A stretch of DNA of 64,000 bases. It comes from Candidatus Gastranaerophilales bacterium (GTDB lineage: Bacteria > Cyanobacteriota > Vampirovibrionia > Gastranaerophilales > Gastranaerophilaceae). The position numbers and the translations under genes are program-made. This document shows positions 47,946 through 56,494 of this stretch, in pieces. The stretch's first letter is position 1. Each line of letters opens with the position of its first letter. The notes beneath the pieces are model-generated. The model was not told the origin of the DNA. It did no database searches and saw only the letters and a program-made list of their open reading frames with translations. The stretch covers positions 35,971-99,970 of the forward strand of contig CALUPF010000013.1 in the NCBI GenBank assembly GCA_944322545.1, given 5' to 3'.

Positions 47946-48578
47946 ATGGCAAAACCTAATCAGGCAAAAGAACCGGAATTAAAACCAGAAAGAGATAAAT
48001 TACAAGAGTCATCTGGTAGCGGGAATTCCATACTTATAAATATAATAACAACAACTATTGTTTGTATAATATTTATAGGTGTAAATTACTTTTTACAATC
48101 CAATTTATTAACGACACAGCTAAAAAATGTAACAACAGAACAGTCTGCTGATGAAGGAACTGATGAACCTTTAGATAAACCAGAAAAAGGTATCGTTCTT
48201 GATCTAGGTGATTTTACAATGAACCTCAGTGATATTGAACCTAGAAGATATCTTAAGGCAAATGTTGCAATAGAAATTACAAATCCTGAGCCAGATCCTA
48301 CACAGGTCGAAGAACCCAAAAAAGAAGGCGGCCACGGTGGACATGGAGCTGAAACAGCACCTGATCCTAAAGCCAGTATAGTTGCAGAAATGGAACAATA
48401 CAAACCTGCAATTAGAGATGCTGTAATCACTGTTTTAACAAGTAAAACATCAGATGAACTAGCAACAACAGCAGGCAAAGAATTAGCAAAACAACAAATT
48501 GCAGAATCCGTTAACGGCATTTTCGACGGAGAAAGAGAAGTAATAAGAGTTAGCTTCGGCCAATTTATAATGCAGTAA
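47946..48578 (+). CDS. fliL: Flagellar basal body-associated protein FliL
   Basis: 210 residues. Single N-terminal transmembrane segment (SILINIITTTIVCIIFIGVNYFL), then a periplasmic domain with LGDFTMNLSDIEPRRYLKANVAIEI, PAIRDAVITVLTSKTSDELATTAGKELAKQQI and VIRVSFGQFIMQ, the SPFH-like FliL core. A His/Gly-rich insertion (KKEGGHGGHGAETAPDP, residues ~125-141) interrupts it and is not typical; it could bind metal. FliL associates with the stator. GTCGGAGAAATAAA precedes the ATG. Confidence 0.88.
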   Translation: MAKPNQAKEPELKPERDKLQESSGSGNSILINIITTTIVCIIFIGVNYFLQSNLLTTQLKNVTTEQSADEGTDEPLDKPEKGIVLDLGDFTMNLSDIEPRRYLKANVAIEITNPEPDPTQVEEPKKEGGHGGHGAETAPDPKASIVAEMEQYKPAIRDAVITVLTSKTSDELATTAGKELAKQQIAESVNGIFDGEREVIRVSFGQFIMQ

Positions 48579-48596
48579 GCAGCAAGAGGAGAAATA

Positions 48597-49619
48597 ATGT
48601 CTGGTTTAGAAAACAATTCTCAATCAGAAAACAACATGAATACATTTCCTATGGAATATGCGGATAAGGACATCTTTATAACGGGTATGGATGAAGCTGA
48701 TGAGCATAAAAAAGGCTATAAGCTTTATAATTTTAGGCGTCCTGACAAATTTTCCAAAGACCATCTGAGAGGTTTGCAAGACATACATAAAGAATTTTCA
48801 AGACAATTAGCTCTTGTATTAACTGCTTATTTAAGAATGCACCTAGAAGTAGATGTCGTATCTGTTGACCAACTCACATACGATGAGTTTATGCGTTCAG
48901 TACCAAGTCCTATTTCAATAGCAATTTTTGAACTTAATCCACTACCTGGACAAATTCTTTTAGGTATAAGCTTTGAAGTATTATCTAGTATCGTTGACAG
49001 AATGCTAGGTGGTGTAGGAACAGTTGAATCGAAACCAAGAGAATTAACTGATGTTGAAGAATCTTTAGTCAAAAAAATGATTGAAAGAACCATTCAAACA
49101 TTAGCTGATGCTTGGTCTCACATAATCCCTGTTGAAAGTAATCTTATTGGATTAGACAACAATTATTCAGGCATTCAAGTAGCAACAGCTGGTGAAATTG
49201 TTGCCCTAATTACATTAGAAGTCCATATCTCAGGCAAGCACTACGGCTTGATTAGCTTGTGTTTCCCATACCCAGTGTTAGAAAATGTACTATCTCAATT
49301 AACAACACAACATATTTTCCAAACAAAAGGTATCATAGCAACATCAGAAGAACGCCAAAAGATGATTGAAAAATTAGACACATCACTTGTTGATATCAAT
49401 GTACTTTTTGGACAAACAGATATAACTCTTAAAGATTTTCTTGATTTGAAAGAAGGAGATGTATTAAAATTAGATAATGCAGCGACTGAAGATTTAATAG
49501 TAAAAGTCAATCAAGAACGAAAATTTTACGCAAGACCAGGAAGAATAAAAGATAAAATTTGTGTAAAAATTACAGACAGATATGATTATTACGTTGACGC
49601 TTTAAAACGTTATTTTTAG
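48597..49619 (+). CDS. fliM: Flagellar motor switch protein FliM
   Basis: 340 residues. The middle domain (LRGLQDIHKEFSRQLALVLTAYLR, GQILLGISFEVLSSIVDRMLGG, ELTDVEESLVKKMIERTIQTLADAW) and the C-terminal SpoA domain (VLFGQTDITLKDFLDLKEGDVLKLD) are typical. The first ~50 residues are acidic and lack the LSQxEIDALL CheY-binding motif common in FliM, so coupling to CheY may differ. Forms the C-ring with FliG and FliN. AGAGGAGAAATA precedes the ATG. Confidence 0.92.
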   Translation: MSGLENNSQSENNMNTFPMEYADKDIFITGMDEADEHKKGYKLYNFRRPDKFSKDHLRGLQDIHKEFSRQLALVLTAYLRMHLEVDVVSVDQLTYDEFMRSVPSPISIAIFELNPLPGQILLGISFEVLSSIVDRMLGGVGTVESKPRELTDVEESLVKKMIERTIQTLADAWSHIIPVESNLIGLDNNYSGIQVATAGEIVALITLEVHISGKHYGLISLCFPYPVLENVLSQLTTQHIFQTKGIIATSEERQKMIEKLDTSLVDINVLFGQTDITLKDFLDLKEGDVLKLDNAATEDLIVKVNQERKFYARPGRIKDKICVKITDRYDYYVDALKRYF

Positions 49620-49631
49620 AAAGGATTTCAA

Positions 49632-50171
49632 ATGCTAGATGATAATATGCAAAATGATGATTTTAATCAATTAAATGATGCGAATTCATTTGATAATTTA
49701 AGCAATGAAAATCCTATGAATGATATAGCTGCAGGCGATGATTCAACAGTTAATGAACCAGATCAATCTGCTGTGAACTACAATTTTGATGAAATAAAAG
49801 CACCAAATAATGAAGTCAAAATTGATACAAATTATACAGAAAGTGATCCTGTCACTGTTAGACCTGTTGAATTTACACAATTTGATAGTTATACACCTAC
49901 TAATACAGATACAAACAAGAACCTCGAATTGTTGATGGATATAAAACTTGAATTAACAGTAGAACTTGGAAGATGCCAGCTTCCTGTTAAAAAAGTTCTT
50001 GAATTAACAAGAGGTTCAATCATAGAATTAGACAAAGTTGCAGGTGAATCAGTAGAGCTATACGCAAATGGCAAACACGTTGCGAATGGCGAAGTTGTAG
50101 TTATAGAGGATAACTTCGGATTGCGTATTACAAGTATCACAGATCCAGAAGAAAGAATTAAAAGTTTATAA
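49632..50171 (+). CDS. fliN: Flagellar motor switch protein FliN
   Basis: 179 residues. A long acidic Asn/Asp-rich N-terminal extension (residues 1-~95) precedes a SpoA/FliN domain: [67 protein letters not shown]. The core matches FliN of the C-ring, with the common GxIIELD and VANGEVVV patterns. GAAAGGATTTCAA precedes the ATG. It ends exactly where the convergent murQ ends, with no terminator visible between them. Confidence 0.93.
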   Translation: MLDDNMQNDDFNQLNDANSFDNLSNENPMNDIAAGDDSTVNEPDQSAVNYNFDEIKAPNNEVKIDTNYTESDPVTVRPVEFTQFDSYTPTNTDTNKNLELLMDIKLELTVELGRCQLPVKKVLELTRGSIIELDKVAGESVELYANGKHVANGEVVVIEDNFGLRITSITDPEERIKSL

Positions 50172-51059
50172 TTATTCAAAAACTCTTCTTAATACGCCTT
50201 GTTTTTCAGCAAGCAACTTATCTGCTTCCTGATAATCGAGACCGTACAAGATAAAAAGAATAGCATGTTTTGTTTTATAACCATTTGTTTCCAAAACATT
50301 TTTTGCTGTAGCTTCACGACAACCACAAATTTCTGAAACAATTGTGACTGCTCTTCTTTTAAGCTTATCATTAGTTGGCTTAACATCAATCATCAAATTA
50401 TGATATGTCTTACCAATTTTAACCATTGAAGCAGTAGATAACATATTCAAGATCATTTTTTGTGCAGTACCTGCTTTTAACCTAGTTGAACCTGAAATAG
50501 CTTCAGCACCGGTTTCTGCACAAATAAAGACATCTGCAAACTCTTTCATTTTGGCAGATTGATTAGAAGTAATAACTATCGTTTTACATTTTTTGATTTT
50601 AGCAATTTGGAGGAATTTCAGTACATACTTAGCATTACCAGAAGCTGATATACCAACAATTGTATCATTGTCACAAATATCATAATCGGCAAAATCTCTT
50701 ATTGCCATATCTTCTGAATCTTCAGCACCTTCAATTGCCTCTCTTAAAGCTCTATCTCCTCCAGCAATTATTCCTTGAACTAAAGAAGGAGGTGTATTGA
50801 ATGTTGGCGGACACTCTGAAGCATCTAAAACACCCAATCTACCACTTGTTCCTGCTCCAACATAAAACAATCTTCCGCCATTTAGAAAGTTTCTAACAAT
50901 TGTATCCACGGCTCTTGCAATTTGTGGAACACACTTTCTAACAGCAGAAGCTACTTTCATATCCTCATCATTTAACATCATGAGCATGTCATAAGTTCCG
51001 ACTAAATCTATATTTACAGTAGCTGGATTAATATGTTCCGTAGCTGAATCAAAATTCAT
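50172..51059 (-). CDS. murQ: N-acetylmuramic acid 6-phosphate etherase
   Basis: 295 residues, SIS-domain enzyme. Visible: ATEHINPATVNIDLV start, GRLFYVGAGTSGRLGVLDASECPPTF, IAGGDRALREAIEGAEDS, VGISASGNAKYV, SGSTRLKAGTAQKMILNMLSTASM. The last stretch carries the Lys and Glu typical of MurQ. Cleaves the lactyl ether of MurNAc-6-P to GlcNAc-6-P and lactate. It is next to anmK (18-base gap), which makes MurNAc-6-P from anhydro-MurNAc, so the two form a short recycling pathway. GGGTAATGATTA precedes the ATG. Confidence 0.96.
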   Translation of the reverse strand: MNFDSATEHINPATVNIDLVGTYDMLMMLNDEDMKVASAVRKCVPQIARAVDTIVRNFLNGGRLFYVGAGTSGRLGVLDASECPPTFNTPPSLVQGIIAGGDRALREAIEGAEDSEDMAIRDFADYDICDNDTIVGISASGNAKYVLKFLQIAKIKKCKTIVITSNQSAKMKEFADVFICAETGAEAISGSTRLKAGTAQKMILNMLSTASMVKIGKTYHNLMIDVKPTNDKLKRRAVTIVSEICGCREATAKNVLETNGYKTKHAILFILYGLDYQEADKLLAEKQGVLRRVFE

Positions 51060-51077
51060 TAATCATTACCCGACTAA

Positions 51078-52208
51078 CTAATATGAAACTATTCCCATAA
51101 TAACTCTTTTTTCTGCTCCTGTACAGCCCATAAGATTATTAGGAATTCTATTTAATGTACAAAATCCAAGAATAGCAAAAGCTATTGCCTCTTTAAATTT
51201 ATCATTAATATTAAAATCTTTGTGTGTTTTCACAACTAACTCAGGCAAATACATCTTAAGATATTTTAAAACTTCTAAATTATATGCACCACCACCACCA
51301 ACAACAATTTCTGTTATATTAGTTTTCGGAAAAACAAATTTTCTATATGATGTTTCTATTGTTTTTGCTGTTAAAGCTGTTATTGTAGCAAGAATATCGA
51401 ACTTATTTTCAGGTGCTGTCTTTAAAATATTTTCAGCATAGTCATTATTAAAAAGTTCTCTACCTGTGGATTTTGGTGGCACTATACTATAATAAGGCTC
51501 TCCCATAAGAAACGATAACCAAGACTCATCAACTTTTCCTTCTGATGCCAAATCCCCATTTTTATCAAATGGAACATCAAAATACTTTTGAGCAAAATAA
51601 TCTATTAACATATTCCCTGGCCCTGTGTCAAAAGCAAAAGTTTCGCAATCTTTTGATAATACAGTGACATTACCGATTCCACCAATATTTTGAATTGCAC
51701 GAGGAATATCTTTTTTAAATATCAATTCATCGGCAAAAGGAACCAATGGTGCACCCTGACCACCAACCGCAATATCTTTTGAGCGAAAATCTCCTACTGT
51801 TGTTACTCCTGTTAACTCAGAAATAACAGAAATATTTCCTATTTGAAGAGTGCTTCTAGTTTTTATCCCACCTGTGACGATTTCGTCAGGAACATGAAAA
51901 ATAGTTTGACCATGAGAGGCTATATAATCAATATCTTTTTTGGTTATGCCACTTTTTTCAATTAATTCATTTGCACACTGTGCAAAAAGTCTTCCAACTA
52001 CGAAATCTAAATTGCAAACATCTTTAGTTGTTCCATTATTATTAGCTAACATTAAAAGCTTTTGTTTTACTTCATCAGGATAATCAAGACTGTGACTATC
52101 CAAAAATTCAAAACTGAAATCATCAAATATCTTAACTATACAGGCATCTATCCCATCTAAAGAAGTGCCTGACATCATACCAATTGCTATTTTATAATTC
52201 TTTTTCAT
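51078..52208 (-). CDS. anmK: Anhydro-N-acetylmuramic acid kinase
   Basis: 376 residues. MMSGTSLDGIDACIV is the ATP-binding start. SHGQTIFHVPD, DFRSKDIAVGGQGAPLVPFADE, QNIGGIGNVTVL, FDTGPGNMLID and EIVVGGGGAYN follow the AnmK order. Opens the 1,6-anhydro ring of anhMurNAc and phosphorylates it to MurNAc-6-P. It lies upstream of murQ in the same minus-strand operon. A TATAAT, seven bases before the ATG, and no ribosome site point to a leaderless transcript. Confidence 0.95.
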   Translation of the reverse strand: MKKNYKIAIGMMSGTSLDGIDACIVKIFDDFSFEFLDSHSLDYPDEVKQKLLMLANNNGTTKDVCNLDFVVGRLFAQCANELIEKSGITKKDIDYIASHGQTIFHVPDEIVTGGIKTRSTLQIGNISVISELTGVTTVGDFRSKDIAVGGQGAPLVPFADELIFKKDIPRAIQNIGGIGNVTVLSKDCETFAFDTGPGNMLIDYFAQKYFDVPFDKNGDLASEGKVDESWLSFLMGEPYYSIVPPKSTGRELFNNDYAENILKTAPENKFDILATITALTAKTIETSYRKFVFPKTNITEIVVGGGGAYNLEVLKYLKMYLPELVVKTHKDFNINDKFKEAIAFAILGFCTLNRIPNNLMGCTGAEKRVIMGIVSY

Positions 52209-52215
52209 AAGTTTT

Positions 52216-52243
52216 ATTATATAACTTTTTTAACGTATATCAA
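52216..52243 (-). promoter_or_regulatory. Promoter of anmK-murQ, predicted leaderless
   Basis: Minus strand TTGATA (52238-52243), 16-base spacer, TATAAT (52216-52221), then seven bases and the ATG. The -35 box lies within the end of queE. Confidence 0.6.
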
Positions 52244-52910
52244 AAAACTTATGAACCTGTCCTATCAATCTTGTATCCTTATGAAGGATAGAAAATCTAT
52301 TAAAAACTTCTACGATTTTATTGTGAGAAACTCCAATCTCATATCCAACCATTTTAGGCTGTAAAACCAAAGTTATATCAAATTCATTAGCAAGTTTCGC
52401 ACACTCATTAATTTCAAAATCTTTTAAATCCTCATCAAAAACAAGCTTTGCAAAAACTTCTTTTTTAGCATTTTTAGAAATCGTTAAAAATTCTTTATGC
52501 TTTGAATACACATCACCAATTTTAGCTGATGAATCTATTTTAAAATCCATCGAAATAATATCTATATAATCGATAAGTTGTTTCAAAACACTTGGCAATG
52601 TCCCATTTGTTTCAAGATAAACTTTCAAGCCAAGTTCTTTCAATTTAGGCAAAAATTCTTTTAAAAATTCATACTGCAACAACGGCTCACCGCCTGTAAG
52701 ACTAACACTATGAATATCTTTCAAATCAAATGATTTCAATTTATCAATAAGAGCAATTACCGTATATTCATCACCTTTATTAAATTCAGTGTCACAATAA
52801 TCACAAAGCAAATTACAACCACAAAATCTTATAAAAATTTGTCTGTAACCTATATATGGTCCTTCTCCTTGTATGGAATCAAAAATTTCACTAATTTTTG
52901 CCTTAATCAT
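52230..52910 (-). CDS. queE: 7-carboxy-7-deazaguanine synthase QueE (radical SAM)
   Basis: 226 residues. SEIFDSIQGEGPYIGYRQIFIRF opens the fold, then the CxxxCxxC-type cluster C-GCNLLCDYCDTEF, SAM-binding SLTGGEPLLQ, LETNGTLP and SMDFKIDS. Makes the 7-deazaguanine core of queuosine with AdoMet and Mg. It overlaps the 3' end of the dnaJ-like gene by eight bases and ends just before anmK. Other queuosine genes are not in the window. Confidence 0.92.
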   Translation of the reverse strand: MIKAKISEIFDSIQGEGPYIGYRQIFIRFCGCNLLCDYCDTEFNKGDEYTVIALIDKLKSFDLKDIHSVSLTGGEPLLQYEFLKEFLPKLKELGLKVYLETNGTLPSVLKQLIDYIDIISMDFKIDSSAKIGDVYSKHKEFLTISKNAKKEVFAKLVFDEDLKDFEINECAKLANEFDITLVLQPKMVGYEIGVSHNKIVEVFNRFSILHKDTRLIGQVHKFFDIR

Positions 52911-54006
52911 TTAATAAATTCTCCCTAATTTTATGAGTTGATATGTTTTTCAATTGCTCATAAAGTTTTCTTTCTTCTTCTGAGATCTCTTTGGGCATTG
53001 CAATTTTCACAACTACAATTTGATCACCTTTTTGTTTTGTTTTTTTATCTGCTAAGCCTTGTTCTGAAAGTCTAAATTTCTGTCCAGACGTTGTATTTTG
53101 AGGAATTTTCATAGAAACAGAACCATTCAACGTCGGCACGTCAATTGTAGCACCTAATGCAGCCTCGTAAGGAGTAATTGGTATTTCGCAATGAACATTA
53201 TTACCTTCATAATGAAAAAAATTGCTTTCCTCTATATCTATAAACAGATACAAATCGCCATCTTTTCCACCGTTGTAGCCCTTATTGCCCTCATTTGCTA
53301 CCCTAATTTTAGCTCCTTTTTTAATCCCTGCCGGAATTTTAACATTCAATTTTTTATGGACAGATATTTCTCCAGTACCTTTGCACAAAGGACATTTTGC
53401 ACCATTTATAAAACGTCTGCCTTCGCATTTAGGGCATCTTTCACTATGCAAAACATTTACTGTTCTATGAGTTCCTGAAATAGCTTCAGAAATTTTTATA
53501 TTCACATTCAAATTAATATCTCTGCCATTTTCAGGTTTCAATTTTTTCTTTTGTTCTTTTTTAGGTCGACTAGAAGAATCACTTGTAAAAAGACCATCTA
53601 AAATATTTTCAAACACACTAGAAAAAGATGAATTTGAATGTTTGTTTTCTTTTTTATAAGCCTCTTCGACAGTTTTAGAAGAAGTATATGTCTTTTCTTT
53701 AACTGTTGAAGAATTTGTCTCAGTGTAAGCTTTTTTTGCCTGTGTTCTTGTTGTATACGAAGAATTTTCTTTTCTTGTATTAAAACCTTTTAATATATCA
53801 TATTGACTTCTTTTTTGTGTATCAGACAAAACCTCATATGCTTCTGTTATTTCTTTAAAACGCACAATACTTTCTTGAGAATTTTCATTAACATCAGGGT
53901 GCCATATACGAGCCTGTTTTCTATATGCAGACTTGATTTTTAATTCATCAGCATCTGGTTCAATTCCTAAAATAGCATATAAGTCTTTTTTATAATATTC
54001 GTTCAC
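52903..54006 (-). CDS. DnaJ/CbpA-like co-chaperone with a reduced zinc centre
   Basis: 367 residues. The N-terminal J domain has DLYAILGIEPDADELKIKSAYRKQARIWHPD, with the HPD tripeptide. A Ser/Thr/Lys-rich linker (residues ~75-165) follows. The C-terminal substrate-binding domains carry only two CxxC repeats (CPKCEG and CPLCKGTG) where full DnaJ has four, so one zinc at most. The rest, KLNVKIPAGIKKGAKIRVANEGNKGYNGGKDGDLYLFI and TIDVPTLNGSVSMKIPQNTTSGQKFRL, is canonical. Stimulates a DnaK partner. The start is GTG, with GGATGA upstream. Confidence 0.85.
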   Translation of the reverse strand: MNEYYKKDLYAILGIEPDADELKIKSAYRKQARIWHPDVNENSQESIVRFKEITEAYEVLSDTQKRSQYDILKGFNTRKENSSYTTRTQAKKAYTETNSSTVKEKTYTSSKTVEEAYKKENKHSNSSFSSVFENILDGLFTSDSSSRPKKEQKKKLKPENGRDINLNVNIKISEAISGTHRTVNVLHSERCPKCEGRRFINGAKCPLCKGTGEISVHKKLNVKIPAGIKKGAKIRVANEGNKGYNGGKDGDLYLFIDIEESNFFHYEGNNVHCEIPITPYEAALGATIDVPTLNGSVSMKIPQNTTSGQKFRLSEQGLADKKTKQKGDQIVVVKIAMPKEISEEERKLYEQLKNISTHKIRENLLND

Positions 54007-54053
54007 AGTTCATCCGAGTTTCATTTTGCCTACATTGATATTATAATGGAGAA

Positions 54054-55226
54054 TTAAGAAAAGTCAGATTCTATAACATTTTTTATTATCTCAGGAATTT
54101 TCTCAACTTCTTCATAAGAAATATCAGCTCTTAATGAAATTCTAATCCTTGATGAATTGACTGCAACGGTAGGATGTCTTATTGGTAGTAGGTAATATCC
54201 ATTTTTTATAAGTTCTTTAGAAACCTTCATTGCCTTTTCATTATCACCCAAAATAACAGGGATAATATGACTTTCACCTCTTGTTTCTAAGCCATATTCT
54301 TGAATTTTATTTCTTAATTTATTTGAAAGTTCTATAAGATTCCTTCTTTCTTCTTTCAAATTCGGTATAGTTTCTGTAATCATACAATATGAAAAAGCAG
54401 TATTAATCTCAGGAAGAGCTGTAGAAAAAATCAATGACCTACATTTATTAATCAAATAATTAATCAAAACTTCATGACCAGTACAAAAAGCACCAACTGA
54501 ACCAACAGCTTTACCAAAAGTAGCAACAACTAAATCTATATCTTTAAGACATTTTTTTTCTTCAGCAATACCTAAACCTTTTTCACCATATATGCCAAAA
54601 GCATGAGCTTCATCAATAATTAATAGAGCGTTATACTTATTTTTTAATTCAATTAATTTCTCTAAATCAGCAATATCACCATCCATACTGAACAATGACT
54701 CAGATACAATTATTGCATTTTCATATTCATCTCTATGCTTTTTCAAAAGTTCTTCAAGATGGTCATAATCTAAATGTTTATATCGATACATTTTAGATTC
54801 AGATAATCTAATGCCATCAATTATACTTGCGTGATTCAATTTATCAGAAAAAACAACATCTTTTTTAGACAACAATGCTGATAATATACCAACATTAGCG
54901 TGATATCCGCTATTAAACAATAATGCTTTATCCTTTCTAAATAAAGCAGCTAATAAACATTCCAATTTAGCGTGAACATAAGACCCGCCAGTTAAAAGTC
55001 TAGAAGAAGCTGAACCCAATGAAAATTCAGCTATTTCAAAAAATTTCTTTAATATATGTTGATTTTCAGCTATTCCTAGATAATCATTTGATGACAAATT
55101 GAGATACTTTTTATTTTCTTCAAAAATATACTTACCAACTTTTTTAAATGAAGTCAGCTTTCTATCACAAAAATTATCATGTATCTCTTTTAATTCTGTC
55201 TTATATTTCTCTAGTATATTTTTCAT
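54054..55226 (-). CDS. bioF: BioF-type alpha-oxoamine synthase (KAPA synthase-like)
   Basis: 390 residues, PLP fold type I. Visible: LNLSSNDYLGIAENQHI, GSASSRLLTGGSYVHAKLECLLAALFRKDKALLFNSGYHANVG, SDKLNHASIIDGI, IVSESLFSMDGDIADL, DEAHAFGIYGEKGLG, and the Schiff-base Lys in TFGKAVGSVGAFC. The family condenses an acyl thioester with an amino acid. KAPA synthesis for biotin is the default call. However, the neighbours (aminotransferase, hydrolase, HAD, membrane protein) are not a normal bio operon, so another acyl-amino ketone is possible. AAAAAGGAAAAAG precedes the ATG. Confidence 0.85.
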   Translation of the reverse strand: MKNILEKYKTELKEIHDNFCDRKLTSFKKVGKYIFEENKKYLNLSSNDYLGIAENQHILKKFFEIAEFSLGSASSRLLTGGSYVHAKLECLLAALFRKDKALLFNSGYHANVGILSALLSKKDVVFSDKLNHASIIDGIRLSESKMYRYKHLDYDHLEELLKKHRDEYENAIIVSESLFSMDGDIADLEKLIELKNKYNALLIIDEAHAFGIYGEKGLGIAEEKKCLKDIDLVVATFGKAVGSVGAFCTGHEVLINYLINKCRSLIFSTALPEINTAFSYCMITETIPNLKEERRNLIELSNKLRNKIQEYGLETRGESHIIPVILGDNEKAMKVSKELIKNGYYLLPIRHPTVAVNSSRIRISLRADISYEEVEKIPEIIKNVIESDFS

Positions 55227-55237
55227 CTTTTTCCTTT

Positions 55238-55621
55238 TTAAATAAAAGATAATGCCAATAGTAAACTTATTATTAAAGTTAATATTTGAATATTAGTATA
55301 AAAATGAACTTTTTCATAAGAAGCAAAATGCCCAATAATAAAAGGCAAAAACAAAAACACAGGGAATATTGCTGAGTACACAGCATTACCAGCATATAAA
55401 TTGCTTATTGAAAACCATAATATCGAAATAAAATACAATGCAAACAATGTACTCATTAAAACTGAAAAATATGCAAAAAACTTGATTGCATTCTCATTCT
55501 TATACAAAGCAAGCTTGCCTATTAAAAAGCCTAAAATCAAAAGCACATTAGTCAGCATTATAAAAATAAGTGAATTTGGAAACTGATGGAATATTTTAGA
55601 TATGGTTGAGAAATCTATCAT
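55238..55621 (-). CDS. Small membrane protein, four predicted transmembrane helices
   Basis: 127 residues. Hydrophobic segments LIFIMLTNVLLILGFLIG, FFAYFSVLMSTLFALYFI, YSAIFPVFLFLPFIIGHFA and NIQILTLIISLLLALSF suggest four helices with short loops and a few charged residues. It starts inside the end of the alpha/beta hydrolase gene (ATGA overlap), so it is translationally coupled to it. It lies between that gene and the BioF-like gene. Function is unknown; it could anchor or export the product of this operon. Confidence 0.7.
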   Translation of the reverse strand: MIDFSTISKIFHQFPNSLIFIMLTNVLLILGFLIGKLALYKNENAIKFFAYFSVLMSTLFALYFISILWFSISNLYAGNAVYSAIFPVFLFLPFIIGHFASYEKVHFYTNIQILTLIISLLLALSFI

Positions 55622-56469
55622 AACAATTCCTCACTTTCAATTGGTGCTGATTTTACAACTGGCGGTCCATAAGACGACAAACTATTCAAAAATTCTATCG
55701 ATTTTTCAAAAACAAAATCTCTTTCATTATCCATAACAACAAGATGATAACTATTATCTAGTTCAATATATTTTCTTATGCTAGAACCAACATTTTTATA
55801 CACAAATTCGGAGCCTTTTGTGCTTGTTAAATCATCTTCTTTCGCATGCATTAACAAAATTGGAGCTTTTACTTTAAACATGTTTTTTTGAGTATGCTTT
55901 GAAAACTTTAATAGCTCATATATACAAGACATTGGATAATTATCTAAAGCTTCTGTATTTCGTTTTTGCAATGCAGCAACTTTTTTTCTTAAAGCCTCAT
56001 TTTTTAAACCATATGGTTCTCTTTCAGGGAAAGAGTAATAATATCTCAAAATAGTATGAACTCCAATTGGCATAAGGAAGTTATACCAAGGAATTGTCCA
56101 TCCATCTAAAAACAGAGTTGTTGATAACGCAACGACACCACGAACTTCTCTGTATTCACTAGCTATTGCTAAAGCCATAACAGCCCCTAAACATAAGCCG
56201 CCTAGATAAACTTCCTCATATTTTTGAGTAAGCTCTCTATAATGCATAGTAGAATCAGTATACCAATCTTCCCAACGCACTGTTTTTATATTTATCGGGC
56301 TTGTGCCATGACCCGGTAGACAGTAGCAAAAAACATCAAAATCAGCTTCATAAAGAGCACGACCCATTTTTTTCATCTCAAAAGGGCTGCCTGTCATTCC
56401 ATGGAATAACAAAACAGCTCTTTTGCATTTATTTTCGTGTATAAATTCGAAATCTAAACTCTGTCCCAA
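55618..56469 (-). CDS. Alpha/beta hydrolase, Cys in the nucleophile position
   Basis: 283 residues. Fold markers: VLLFHGMTGSPFEMKKMG oxyanion region, CYCLPGHGTSP, the nucleophile elbow GLCLG (residues 91-95) and the His in NSYHLVVMD. Lipases and esterases of this carboxylesterase/monoacylglycerol lipase group have Ser in G-x-S-x-G; here it is Cys93, as in dienelactone hydrolases. An acidic residue in AKEDDLT could complete the triad. The start is a TTG. The gene lies between the aminotransferase and a coupled membrane protein gene, and may release or transfer an acyl group in the pathway of this operon. The substrate is unknown. Confidence 0.8.
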   Translation of the reverse strand: MGQSLDFEFIHENKCKRAVLLFHGMTGSPFEMKKMGRALYEADFDVFCYCLPGHGTSPINIKTVRWEDWYTDSTMHYRELTQKYEEVYLGGLCLGAVMALAIASEYREVRGVVALSTTLFLDGWTIPWYNFLMPIGVHTILRYYYSFPEREPYGLKNEALRKKVAALQKRNTEALDNYPMSCIYELLKFSKHTQKNMFKVKAPILLMHAKEDDLTSTKGSEFVYKNVGSSIRKYIELDNSYHLVVMDNERDFVFEKSIEFLNSLSSYGPPVVKSAPIESEELL

Positions 56470-56494
56470 AATTAATTACTCTCTATATGATATC

